A stretch of DNA of 36,417 nucleotides from a virus. Below, in pieces: positions 8,026-15,852 of this stretch. The notes beneath the pieces were generated by a model. It saw nothing but the letters and a program-made list of their open reading frames with translations, was not told where the DNA came from and did not search any database. Within the stretch, counting starts at the first letter, position 1. Each line of letters starts with the position of its first letter. The stretch is taken from positions 1 through 36,417 of IMG/VR virus record IMGVR_UViG_3300021087_000039; one strand, given 5' to 3'. Position numbers and translations under genes: made by a program.

Positions 8026-9031
8026 TGCTTCCACCCCTGAAATAACCGATGACACCTTAAGGGAAATCCAAAACCTAGAGGCAGATCATCTTGGTGGAGG
8101 CGTAGTCAAATTTGGCAATACCTGCACAGTGGACCCCTCATTCTTGTCTTGGGTTGACGACAACGCTTCTGAAGCCTTTGAACAGAACTGGACTTACGAA
8201 ACAGACGAAGCCGGAAACACCTACGCCCTTAATATTGATCGCAACAAGTTCTCGCTTGAACAAGTCAAGATGGTGCCGACTCGTCTGTTACAGCCGGTCA
8301 AACACGACACTCCTCAAGACATCGTTGACATCTTTCAACATTACGAAGCCGCCATCTACAAATGCCTAATCAAATATATAGACATGTTCCCTCTTGTGTT
8401 GGGCACTATTTGGTGGCGTTCTAGGGGACACGTTCTACATTACGATCCGGGCAGTTTCTTGGGGGTACATAACGACAACGACGCCAACTACAGAGCCTTG
8501 GATGGGCAACGATTTATTCCCCACGCACAGAATGGCTCTCGTCAAACACTTGCCATTATCTTGTATCTAAACAACGGCATCAAAGATCCCGAAGAATTGG
8601 ATGGCACCAACTACCTCGGTGGGGAAATCACATTCCCTTATCTGGACATTGAACACCAAGGACAAATAGGCGACGTTCTAATCTTCCCATCCAACTTCAT
8701 GGCATCGCATGGAGTGAACACAGTTATCGAAGGCACTCGGTACTCGTATCTAGAATTCCTATCTCACGGAAGCCCCTCGCCGGAAGTAATGGTCGAAGTG
8801 TTTGAACCCGACGAAATACAAGCATGGTGTGAGCCGCACTGGCTAATGGGCATCTACGAAGATTACGCCAAGTACGCACTCAAGACGCAGCAAGGCAACA
8901 CGGACAGAACAGCAACTAGTTCTGTCAACCCGGTGTTTCAAAACAGATCGCTAGAGGGGGAGGTAGGACTAAAGAAGGCGTATGCCCACGAAGATGTTGT
9001 AGAACAGAATCTGGTAAGAGGACAGTCGTGA
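8012..9031 (+). CDS. 2-oxoglutarate/Fe(II)-dependent oxygenase, paralogue 2
   Basis: 339 residues. All expected active-site residues are present: His153-x-Asp155 (GVHNDND), His233 (ASHGVNT) and Arg243 (EGTRYSY). It aligns along its length with the preceding gene: a HLGGGVVKF lead-in, IWWRSRGHVLHY before the first His, an L-D-G-T-N-Y-L-G-G-E-x-x-F-P segment, and DVLIFPSNF. A C-terminal extension of about 80 residues lacks recognisable motifs. The start lies inside the upstream gene and the stop overlaps the GTG of the next (GTGA), so the three are probably translated together and arose by tandem duplication. The substrate is unknown. Confidence 0.9.
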   Translation: MNIFDASTPEITDDTLREIQNLEADHLGGGVVKFGNTCTVDPSFLSWVDDNASEAFEQNWTYETDEAGNTYALNIDRNKFSLEQVKMVPTRLLQPVKHDTPQDIVDIFQHYEAAIYKCLIKYIDMFPLVLGTIWWRSRGHVLHYDPGSFLGVHNDNDANYRALDGQRFIPHAQNGSRQTLAIILYLNNGIKDPEELDGTNYLGGEITFPYLDIEHQGQIGDVLIFPSNFMASHGVNTVIEGTRYSYLEFLSHGSPSPEVMVEVFEPDEIQAWCEPHWLMGIYEDYAKYALKTQQGNTDRTATSSVNPVFQNRSLEGEVGLKKAYAHEDVVEQNLVRGQS

Positions 9032-9786
9032 CGCCGGAAATGACAAATGAAATTCTTGATGAAATACTCGGTTACAGGGACAAGATCAGCAATCTGGGAG
9101 GTGGGATCGTACAGTTCCACGATGTAGTGGAAATAGATCAACTCACACTATTGCCTCATCTTGATCAACTGGCCGAAGAATCCCATACCTCCCGATGGGA
9201 ATATACAACCGACGAAGATGGACATGATATTGCCTTGAACGAAGACGGGTACCAATTCCTATTACACGAAATCAACGAAGCCCCTATCCCTATCCGCCAC
9301 CCAGATACACAACTATTCAAAGACGCGTTATACAAATGTGCCCTCAAATACATCGACCTGTTTCCTGTGATGATGCTGGAAACCGTCTGGTGGCGAAGCG
9401 AGGGTCACTACCTCAAATACCCCACTCGTTCTTATCTGGGCAAGCACAGCACCAACGTCCAAACCATCAGCCTTCAACTATTGCTTAATGATGACTATTC
9501 CGGTGGGGAAATGAAATATCCATACCTTGATGTGGCCGTGGAAGCAAAGGCCGGGGACGTAGTTGTGTCCCCCTGCAACTTCGTGGCTGCCCATGAAATC
9601 AAACCTATTACTGAAGGAAACAGATATTCCTATTTAGAGTTCTACTCACAAGGAAGTCCAGAAAAGGGGATTCCCATGCTCAGTAATATCTTCAACGATT
9701 ACGATAAGTTGCTGGACCGAAGAAACAATCTTTTAGCGGCTTACGGCATGCGACACGGTTTGATGAATTTCGGTCACAGTGATTGA
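9028..9786 (+). CDS. 2OG/Fe(II) oxygenase-like paralogue 3 with altered metal motif (H-S-T)
   Basis: 252 residues, GTG start overlapping the upstream stop. It is clearly a paralogue of the two preceding genes (NLGGGIVQF lead-in, VWWRSEGHYLKY, YSGGEMKYPYLD, GDVVVSPCNF), but about 35 residues between the metal motif and the core strands are missing. His140 (GKHSTNV), His189 (AAHEI) and Arg199 (GNRYSY) are kept, but the iron-binding Asp is replaced by Thr142. In SyrB2/WelO5-type non-haem iron halogenases the equivalent Asp is Ala or Gly, freeing a site for halide; Thr at this position is unusual. It may be a halogenase-like, changed-chemistry or catalytically dead regulatory paralogue. The frame is intact, which argues against decay. 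Confidence 0.8.
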   Translation: MTPEMTNEILDEILGYRDKISNLGGGIVQFHDVVEIDQLTLLPHLDQLAEESHTSRWEYTTDEDGHDIALNEDGYQFLLHEINEAPIPIRHPDTQLFKDALYKCALKYIDLFPVMMLETVWWRSEGHYLKYPTRSYLGKHSTNVQTISLQLLLNDDYSGGEMKYPYLDVAVEAKAGDVVVSPCNFVAAHEIKPITEGNRYSYLEFYSQGSPEKGIPMLSNIFNDYDKLLDRRNNLLAAYGMRHGLMNFGHSD

Positions 9787-9787
9787 G

Positions 9788-10570
9788 ATGAAACTGAACC
9801 TCGGCTGCAACTTCCATCAACCAGAAGGATGGATCAACGCAGACATTAGGGAAGAATTCAATCCTGACGTATTGTTACCAATGCCAGAAGAACCCCTGTG
9901 GGAGGGCGCCTTATCTACAAAGACTACCAATAATCCCCTGCCATGGGAGAACGACACGTTCGATCAAGTATTACTATCTCATGTATTAGAGCACATTTGG
10001 TTGGAGGAGGTGCCCTCATTTTTGCATGAGATTCGACGTATAACCAAGACTGGCGGTCAACTACTTATTATTTGTCCTGATGTAAACACATTAGTGCGAA
10101 GGTGTGTGGGCCTTAATAGTGTTGGCTGCATGGGCCACGATGCGGACGGCCATAACTGGTATATCGAACCCCCGATGGACAGAAACGTTGAAAAACCATG
10201 GTCTACGGAAACTGTAATAGAACACCTATTTAGCGAACTGGTATTGGAAGATGATCCACGTTTAAGAGATGCGGCCGCGGCACGCATGAACGACGGAATT
10301 AGAAGTCAGTTCGGCAAACTGGCACTACCTCATTCTGATCATAAATGGAATTCATACGGAAATCGACTACTTGAAATAGTGCAGGAGGTTTATCCCTCTT
10401 CCGAATTGTTGGGAACCAATGGCATGCCCGAAGAAATCAGAGCGCAGGGCAGAGAAACTAGCACCCACGGCAATCCCTACGAATTCCAATGGACGGATCC
10501 CAACAGTGGATATGTGTGGGACACCACCAGTTGGACCAGCGCTACATGTTCGGTGCTGTCAACTCGCTGA
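9788..10570 (+). CDS. SAM-dependent class I methyltransferase
   Basis: 260 residues from the ATG at 9788, one nt after the preceding stop. Motif I is at the extreme N-terminus (KLNLGCN), followed by GWINADI as the acidic end of strand 2. FDQVLLSHVLEHI (strand 4) and a GGQLLIICPDVN segment (strand 5) follow, which is the Methyltransf_11-type layout. It would transfer a methyl group from SAM; the acceptor is unknown. It is the last gene of the rightward operon and its 3' end overlaps the converging oxygenase gene by 29 bp. A role in tailoring the product of the neighbouring oxygenases is inference. Confidence 0.85.
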   Translation: MKLNLGCNFHQPEGWINADIREEFNPDVLLPMPEEPLWEGALSTKTTNNPLPWENDTFDQVLLSHVLEHIWLEEVPSFLHEIRRITKTGGQLLIICPDVNTLVRRCVGLNSVGCMGHDADGHNWYIEPPMDRNVEKPWSTETVIEHLFSELVLEDDPRLRDAAAARMNDGIRSQFGKLALPHSDHKWNSYGNRLLEIVQEVYPSSELLGTNGMPEEIRAQGRETSTHGNPYEFQWTDPNSGYVWDTTSWTSATCSVLSTR

Positions 10571-11450
10571 TTTGACTGCTCGGCGCTCCATCTGAACCAT
10601 GCACAGGAGGAACCCAATCCCCCTCCTTGTTGCGCCATGCGTCCACATGCGTTTGACTCTGTCCATCTATCGGCGTGCCTTGACAATAGAACTGTAGATA
10701 AGAAACACGATCTCCATTAGTAACAGTTTCCACAGAATGAGATCCAATATAAGACGACGGATAAAATGCCACTGTTCCAACTGGGAACTTCTCTTTATGC
10801 TCTGCGTGGGGGAAATACATCGACCCACCTTCAGCGGTGTCCCTTAAAATTATAGAACCCGTTACGACAGTCTTAGTTGGAAACTCATTTACAGGCTTGT
10901 CATTCTCATCCGCCGGACCATACCCCCACATGCTGTCACCGCGCTCCACGGCCTGATCGGAATGCGGCCCAAGCGAATGTCCCTCAGAATAAATAGCAGC
11001 ATGACTAGGGGTTCGATACCAGATCGAAACACGAATCTCTGGATACATCACCATATACTCCTCTAAGCACATGGCCAAAACTGAATCCAAATATTCGACA
11101 AAGGCTTTATCTTCCGGCTCGGCGTCGTACAATAATCCAACAAGACGTAACGGAGTCGTGTTGAATTGTTCGGGGGTGAACTTGTACCCCCCACGATTGA
11201 TGTAGTTACCATCCTCATCAATCGTAAACTCTTCAGCCGTTTTCAAACGACGATCAGTCTTTCCTTCAAGATTTCCCACGAAGGCAGAACGCCGTTCTAT
11301 CCAACCTTCTAAAAAGTCTTGATCTATTTCAGCAGCATCTGGAAAAACAACTAATCCTGCTTTGTGCTTGATCCGCGTGAATTTGTACCCGCCGCGATTA
11401 GCCGAACGGGACCGAATGTTCATATTCTTATCGGCTATCCAATCACCCAT
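10542..11450 (-). CDS. 2-oxoglutarate/Fe(II)-dependent oxygenase, paralogue 4
   Basis: 302 residues. The iron triad is His163-x-Asp165 (GPHSDQ) and His238 (GSHSVE), with Arg248 (GDRVSY) as the 2-oxoglutarate ligand. It is related to the plus-strand trio: AGLVVFPDAAEIDQ lead-in, FTIDEDGNYINRGGYKF, VSIWYRTPSH before the first His, and a VSYLQFYCQGTP end. The motif NRGGYKFT occurs twice (residues 18-25 and 85-92), so the N-terminus carries a partial duplication. It is the terminal gene of the long leftward operon; its start overlaps the upstream gene by 8 nt and its end overlaps the opposing methyltransferase. The substrate is unknown. Confidence 0.9.
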   Translation of the reverse strand: MGDWIADKNMNIRSRSANRGGYKFTRIKHKAGLVVFPDAAEIDQDFLEGWIERRSAFVGNLEGKTDRRLKTAEEFTIDEDGNYINRGGYKFTPEQFNTTPLRLVGLLYDAEPEDKAFVEYLDSVLAMCLEEYMVMYPEIRVSIWYRTPSHAAIYSEGHSLGPHSDQAVERGDSMWGYGPADENDKPVNEFPTKTVVTGSIILRDTAEGGSMYFPHAEHKEKFPVGTVAFYPSSYIGSHSVETVTNGDRVSYLQFYCQGTPIDGQSQTHVDAWRNKEGDWVPPVHGSDGAPSSQISELTAPNM

Positions 11451-12108
11451 TCGCTTCTATCCAACTGTCATCAGTTCGTGAGTATTTTTCAATATCCTCT
11501 GGGGGAGGAACGTTTTCTTCCATCATTTGACGCTTGTATGCCTTTGCGTCGCCATCTACTATCTCAACATGTAAGGCACTCAAGGTGTCCACGCCTTCTT
11601 CTGACATCAGCGCTACAACATCCTCAGCAGAATCGCCGTTCACAAACAACATACGACCATCCCGATCTGGATACCCATAAAGAGAACCCGACACATAGGA
11701 CGCTCCATTTGAATTCACATAATCGGCCAGAGCGAGTTCCCAACGAGCCTGAGCAGGATCAGAAATAATACTGTTGCAATCTACATAAATGCCTTTGAAG
11801 CCAGCCTCCATGACTTCTTTCGCCACTGGAAATTCAACGACTTCACCTTCGGTGTCTAAACCGTAGACAGCGAACACACCGTGTCCGCCACAGAGACAAA
11901 AGATCACATCTACTTCATCCACCAATTTCTGGATGGTTCCAACGTCTTCAAATTCCTGCCCCCGCTCTTTAGTTTCGTCAGAGCGACCGTCGGTAGCGAC
12001 GAACACCTCATGCCCGACGCTCTTAAGCACATTACCCACGGCTGTAGCCATTCTTCCGGGGTGCAGTATTCCAACTTTAACTGGGAGGATGCTCAAGGTT
12101 GTACCCAC
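11443..12108 (-). CDS. NAD(P)-binding beta-hydroxyacid dehydrogenase-like protein
   Basis: About 221 residues from the GTG at 12108; a TTG at 12096 or ATG at 12153 are alternatives, all overlapping the upstream oxygenase gene. The Rossmann start VGILHPGRMATAVG corresponds to the GxxGxG loop of 6-phosphogluconate/3-hydroxyisobutyrate dehydrogenases. GHEVFVATDGRS is strand 2, VDVIFCLCG strand 4, and YVDCNSIISDPAQAR followed by a SYVSGSLYGYP segment matches the family's substrate-loop region. The helical C-terminal domain of full-length members (about 290 residues) is missing, as is an obvious catalytic Lys. It could oxidise a hydroxylated product of the adjacent oxygenases or only bind a cofactor. 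Confidence 0.75.
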   Translation of the reverse strand: MGTTLSILPVKVGILHPGRMATAVGNVLKSVGHEVFVATDGRSDETKERGQEFEDVGTIQKLVDEVDVIFCLCGGHGVFAVYGLDTEGEVVEFPVAKEVMEAGFKGIYVDCNSIISDPAQARWELALADYVNSNGASYVSGSLYGYPDRDGRMLFVNGDSAEDVVALMSEEGVDTLSALHVEIVDGDAKAYKRQMMEENVPPPEDIEKYSRTDDSWIEANG

Positions 12109-12925
12109 TTTCCATAAATACGTTTGTCGATATCTTAGCACCACCCGGATCAACGGATGGATCTACGGCCATCTCGTTGACTTCTGGGTTCGGAGTTCCC
12201 TGACAATACCATCCGACATGGCTATATCTTGAACCTCCGCTCACCAGAGAAACCGCGTGGGAGGCCATGTAGTTGGACGGGAAAATCAACAGATCACCCT
12301 TGGAGGGTTTGTATTGAATGTCCAAGTATCCGAAATGGACGACTCCCCCTGTGAAATTGGTCCTATCCAATTCTTCCTCGGTTTCTACATGATCGTTGAA
12401 AAAAGCAATAGTTGAAACCACGGTTCTGGTAGCGATCTGATCTGTCGGAGTGGGTGAACCGTAGGCGTAGTCGGTGCTGGTGTCGGCGTGCATTCCCAAG
12501 TAGCCACCTTTTGGATACACCAAGATGTGGCTTTTGATCTTCCACCAAATAGACATGCCCGCTATGGGAAAAAGGTGCAAGTAATCCCACAGGCAATCGT
12601 CCTTGGCATCCTCCAACTTTTTGAGAACTGCCTGTATCTCAGGTCTATCGTCCGCTTGGGTATAGGCGCAATGTTGAGGCATCACTTCTATTGATTCTGT
12701 TGGAAAGAAATACCCATTGCGATTTATGTACCCGTCCTCACCGCTGATCGGATCTTTGCCGGGGACATACATCGTGTCCCTCTCCCTCATCGCAGCCTCC
12801 TCTGAGTAGGCTCTGAGAAGATCCCAGTCCGTTGAGATGTGTTCCCTGTATAAGACCACCCCTCCGCCTAGATGCTCTCCCCTGCCGCCCTTGGGCTGCC
12901 AAGTATCTCCAAACCCTAAACTCAT
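12077..12925 (-). CDS. 2-oxoglutarate/Fe(II)-dependent oxygenase, paralogue 5
   Basis: 282 residues; the ATG at 12925 overlaps the upstream TGA (ATGA) and is preferred over an ATG 45 nt earlier inside the upstream gene. The active site is complete: His146-x-Asp148 (GMHADT), His223 (ASHAVS) and Arg233 (GSRYSH). It shares the HLGGGVVLY lead-in, GEDGYINRNGYFF, MSIWWKIKSHILVY and NFTGGVVHFGYLD segments with the other members of this paralogous family. It lies between a TauD-like oxygenase gene and the dehydrogenase-like gene in one transcription unit. The substrate is unknown. Confidence 0.9.
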   Translation of the reverse strand: MSLGFGDTWQPKGGRGEHLGGGVVLYREHISTDWDLLRAYSEEAAMRERDTMYVPGKDPISGEDGYINRNGYFFPTESIEVMPQHCAYTQADDRPEIQAVLKKLEDAKDDCLWDYLHLFPIAGMSIWWKIKSHILVYPKGGYLGMHADTSTDYAYGSPTPTDQIATRTVVSTIAFFNDHVETEEELDRTNFTGGVVHFGYLDIQYKPSKGDLLIFPSNYMASHAVSLVSGGSRYSHVGWYCQGTPNPEVNEMAVDPSVDPGGAKISTNVFMESGYNLEHPPS

Positions 12926-13746
12926 CTGTAAATGCCTATCAACGAGGGATCCATCAGCGGAACCTTCCACGCCTCCTCATGCCCTCCGTGGTATACCCCC
13001 CGATCAAACACCCGCTGCCCCAATTCAAATCCCCAAGTGACTGCATGTGCCATACGCATCCCTGCGAACATCACCATGTCACCCTGTTCCCATGACCACC
13101 ACTCTTGGTTTGTTTCGTCGTACAAATAATTCTGAATCCACGCATTGATTTCTACGAGGTCATCTTCTGTTAAACCATTACAAGTTTCTATGTCAATGCG
13201 ATATGGAGGCTGGATAGTGTCTTTGTATCCCTGCATGTGAAGTATCAACTCTCCTGTTAACCCATCCTCTTTTATCAACTTGACGGGAGAATGGATCAAC
13301 GGCGACTTGAAGTGTGCTACTTGTTCTTCTACGGTGCGAGCGTCTTTTATTCCTTCTCTCCATTTGTTTGGAAGAGATGTGTACGCACCATGCATGTCTA
13401 CGAATCCGGTCATCCCTTTATCCTGATCCACCTCAAAGGTGTGCATGTTCATGGCGATGACTACGGCGGGATGTTCCTTAAAGGTGTCTTCCACATGCCA
13501 TGTGAGAAATAATTTGGCCTTCCCCAACTCGGGGTCTTTCATACATTGATGAAATCTCGTCCGATGATCTACATCCTTAGACACAGGGCTATCATCAAAC
13601 CCCATACCAATCAAAATATCTGTAAATTCTTGCCGCTTCAAACCGATCTCACGAAACCCCAACACTAAATTTTCCCGCAACAACGACCTGAAATATTCGG
13701 GGTCTTTCCTCAAATCATCCCCAGTAACTCCTTTAAGTTCAATCAT
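12922..13746 (-). CDS. TauD/TfdA-family dioxygenase with H-x-E metal motif
   Basis: 274 residues from the ATG at 13746, which overlaps the upstream gene's 3' end by 8 nt. It has the TauD layout: a Leu-rich start (EYFRSLLRENLVLGFREI), a metal motif TWHVEDTF with His84 and Glu86, a TGFVDMHGAY strand, then a MFAGMRMAHAV segment with His234, and Arg245/Arg249 in the 2OG-binding tail. Most TauD enzymes have H-x-D-x-T-F; an H-x-E variant is known in clavaminate synthase, so activity is plausible. TauD-type enzymes mostly act on small molecules, which differs from the prolyl-hydroxylase-like neighbours. The substrate is unknown. Confidence 0.85.
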   Translation of the reverse strand: MIELKGVTGDDLRKDPEYFRSLLRENLVLGFREIGLKRQEFTDILIGMGFDDSPVSKDVDHRTRFHQCMKDPELGKAKLFLTWHVEDTFKEHPAVVIAMNMHTFEVDQDKGMTGFVDMHGAYTSLPNKWREGIKDARTVEEQVAHFKSPLIHSPVKLIKEDGLTGELILHMQGYKDTIQPPYRIDIETCNGLTEDDLVEINAWIQNYLYDETNQEWWSWEQGDMVMFAGMRMAHAVTWGFELGQRVFDRGVYHGGHEEAWKVPLMDPSLIGIYR

Positions 13747-14383
13747 TCCAATACTGCAAATGCGATCCGCGATCATGCAAAATATTTAGACTTTCCAAGG
13801 TGTCTGTCAAAAAGGACTCTCTCAGATCATCACCCATCTCAAACATCGCAGCACACACATAATCCAAGATCGCCTGAAGCAACGCCTCGTAAGTTACTCC
13901 GTGGTCATCCGCTGGTTCCGGATACAGATGATCCCTAGTAAGCGGCCTGTCCCCTTTCCTATAACCGCCCGCTCCGGAGCCTCGCCAATCCGGATAATGC
14001 CATTCGTTGCCGATATGACGCCGTTCTTGAGGAGTCTCAAATATCTTCCGTAGCGTCCCTTCTTGACTGCCGAAGTCCTCTTGCTCATTCAAGGTATATA
14101 TCAAAGTGCCATTGCGACTGAAGATGAAGGCTTTGGCAGAGGAATGCAGCCTGCGATATGGCTCTACCTTGTTCCACTCATACGATCCCCAAGAAGCAAT
14201 CGTCCACTGGAAATCTTCCCCCAAATCCTGTAACCGTTGACACAGGGCAGTCAACTCCGGAGATTCCAATCCGAAAATAACTAGAAGCATTTTCCCTTCG
14301 TATTGCTCAAACAGTGAGTCACCGTAAAGACCCCTCGTGTATACCCACGGAATATGATCGCCCTCTCTAAATTCAAGACTCAT
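13739..14383 (-). CDS. Redoxin-like protein lacking the usual active-site cysteine
   Basis: 214 residues; the ATG at 14383 overlaps the upstream TAA and follows AGGAG. The N-terminal half resembles the AhpC/peroxiredoxin fold: FREGDHIPWVYT, a LFEQYEGKMLLVIFG strand, an SPELTALCQRLQDLG helix and AKAFIFSRNGTLIYTL. At the position of the peroxidatic Cys it reads GLESPEL, so the usual catalytic residue is absent; Cys48 lies further along the helix. The C-terminal half is unique and holds an EWHYPDWRG segment rich in Trp, Tyr, Gly and Arg. It may be a structural or binding partner rather than a peroxidase. A related-fold gene (glutathione-peroxidase-like) lies 4 kb upstream in the same operon. Confidence 0.65.
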   Translation of the reverse strand: MSLEFREGDHIPWVYTRGLYGDSLFEQYEGKMLLVIFGLESPELTALCQRLQDLGEDFQWTIASWGSYEWNKVEPYRRLHSSAKAFIFSRNGTLIYTLNEQEDFGSQEGTLRKIFETPQERRHIGNEWHYPDWRGSGAGGYRKGDRPLTRDHLYPEPADDHGVTYEALLQAILDYVCAAMFEMGDDLRESFLTDTLESLNILHDRGSHLQYWND

Positions 14384-15156
14384 TACTGCTCCTTGGGCTG
14401 AACAGGGCATTTACCAATGTCCGCTAAAATCGGATGCCCCCCATACGCCGGACCGATACGTTCATCTTTTTCATTCAAACCAGTGCGTATGCCCCCCGCC
14501 CACACCCACGGTTCATCTATTTCCTTCTGGGCTTTTGCCGCCCCATAGGCGGCTCGCGCTTTCCTCAACTCTGGATCATCTCCCATATCCCTAGTTGCAA
14601 ACTCCACCGATGGCAACAGATCATCGTGGTAGAACTGAAAGAACATGAACGGCATCCCTTTGGGAAACCGCACGGGAGTATCGAACTTCGTTATCAACCA
14701 GTTCATATTCCATTGGTCAGGCCACCAACTGGTAGGAATAGAGGCTGTCAACGGAACCGCACCATCAATAAAGTAGTTAGGTGTGCCTGTGATCCATGTG
14801 CTTACACCCTCTGGTGTTTCCATAGACCAACCAGTATCAAAAGAAATTATGTTGATGATGCTGGGAGAAACTATAGGACGGACATAGGTGCCTCCCCGCT
14901 CATGTGTGTGAGTAATCGTTTCTCCGCTCAATACCCTCGGCACTGTTCCATGAAATCCAGATCCGTATTCAGGGGCATCTACCTGAACGACTACATCTTG
15001 TTGTAACTCCAACTCCCAACCATGTATGTTGGCTGATGTCATAGGCAAACACTTATACGCATGTTTATTGTAAGTGTCATCCATCCAGTCGCGTCTCGGC
15101 AACGCCTGCCGGATCGGCGGCGGATTATCGTGAGCGCGAGTGAGAGTTACTTTCAT
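14383..15156 (-). CDS. DUF6065-like protein, copy 1 (unknown function)
   Basis: 257 residues; the ATG overlaps the upstream stop (ATGA). It shares an architecture with two other proteins in this window: LPRRDWMDDTY-like start, a W-E-L-E-L-Q strand, a SPSIINIISFDTGWSM strand, W-I-T-G-T-P-N-Y-F, then IPTSWWPDQWNMNWLI and F-P-K-G-M-P-F-M-F-F-Q. The strand-rich pattern resembles proteins grouped as DUF6065, as far as I recall. No catalytic motif is evident. Copies sit beside 2OG oxygenase genes here and beside the halogenase gene elsewhere in the window, so a shared role with these enzymes (substrate presentation or an unrecognised activity) is likely by association only. Confidence 0.7.
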   Translation of the reverse strand: MKVTLTRAHDNPPPIRQALPRRDWMDDTYNKHAYKCLPMTSANIHGWELELQQDVVVQVDAPEYGSGFHGTVPRVLSGETITHTHERGGTYVRPIVSPSIINIISFDTGWSMETPEGVSTWITGTPNYFIDGAVPLTASIPTSWWPDQWNMNWLITKFDTPVRFPKGMPFMFFQFYHDDLLPSVEFATRDMGDDPELRKARAAYGAAKAQKEIDEPWVWAGGIRTGLNEKDERIGPAYGGHPILADIGKCPVQPKEQ

Positions 15157-15851
15157 GCGTGAAATGGTGTCGTAATCACGATCTGATCGGTTTCTGTGAA
15201 GGCGGGCGCTTCATACTGTGCGGTACTGGGATCTTGGTGATTGCGGTCGTTGTAGTCATACATCGTGACCGCCGAATACTTTGTACCCTTCGTCACGGGC
15301 AGAGAAGCGTGGGCATACACGAAGGTTGACGGGTGTACCAGCACATCACCGAACTCAGGTAAAAAGTTCATGTTCTGATGGGGCATGTGATACTCCCCGC
15401 CCTCGTAATCGTCATTGATATATCCGATAGCCGATACTGTGGCAACGTAGGAGAAGCCGTGATCGGCGTGGACGGCAAAGTGCTGTCCCTCGTTGTATCG
15501 AACGAAGTTGGTTGCTTCCTCAAAATCTAGTTGAAGGTTGTAACAGCCTGCGTAATGCTTCACGCACTCTCGTATTCCTGTTATTACTTCGTCATAGACC
15601 GCAGCCGCAGCCGAAAACTCTTCCGGGCAAGTTTCTAGATCGGAAGCACGCATCTTGAAGTCGGAGCAATCCCGGTAGTCGGGCATCTCTTCCATGTCAC
15701 CGACGAGGGCTTTCTTCCATGAGTAATACTCATGTTCACTGTCCCCGATACAGTCCTCCAACCTCTCCACAAAGTTGGAGTCTTCCGGCCAGACCTTCTT
15801 GTAGAGGGCAATCCCAGAAGCGGGATGGCAGACGTATCCTGCGTATTCCAT
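15153..15851 (-). CDS. Prolyl-4-hydroxylase-like 2OG/Fe(II) oxygenase
   Basis: 232 residues. It has His128-x-Asp130 (VHADHG), His181 (AHASLPV) and Lys191 (TKYSAV), the H-x-D...H...K pattern of the prolyl-4-hydroxylase (P4Hc) class, in which Lys binds 2-oxoglutarate. YINDDYEGGEYHM between them is a class hallmark. The preceding NFVRYNEGQHF is typical for the strand before the first His. This subgroup differs from the GGGVV-type paralogues, which use Arg. It is preceded by GGAG and sits one base after the upstream oxygenase stop. Prolyl hydroxylation of a nearby Pro-rich protein (19122-19619) is an attractive but untested role. Confidence 0.9.
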   Translation of the reverse strand: MEYAGYVCHPASGIALYKKVWPEDSNFVERLEDCIGDSEHEYYSWKKALVGDMEEMPDYRDCSDFKMRASDLETCPEEFSAAAAVYDEVITGIRECVKHYAGCYNLQLDFEEATNFVRYNEGQHFAVHADHGFSYVATVSAIGYINDDYEGGEYHMPHQNMNFLPEFGDVLVHPSTFVYAHASLPVTKGTKYSAVTMYDYNDRNHQDPSTAQYEAPAFTETDQIVITTPFHA

Positions 15852-15852
15852 A

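Noticed and set aside
12077-12970. Longer start (ATG at 12970) for the 2OG oxygenase
   Set aside because: The ATG at 12925 overlaps the upstream stop (ATGA), the pattern seen repeatedly in this operon; the extension is the shadow of the upstream gene.
12922-13776. Longer start (ATG at 13776) for the TauD-like gene
   Set aside because: The ATG at 13746 gives the usual short overlap with the upstream gene; the longer form adds ten residues that lie inside that gene.
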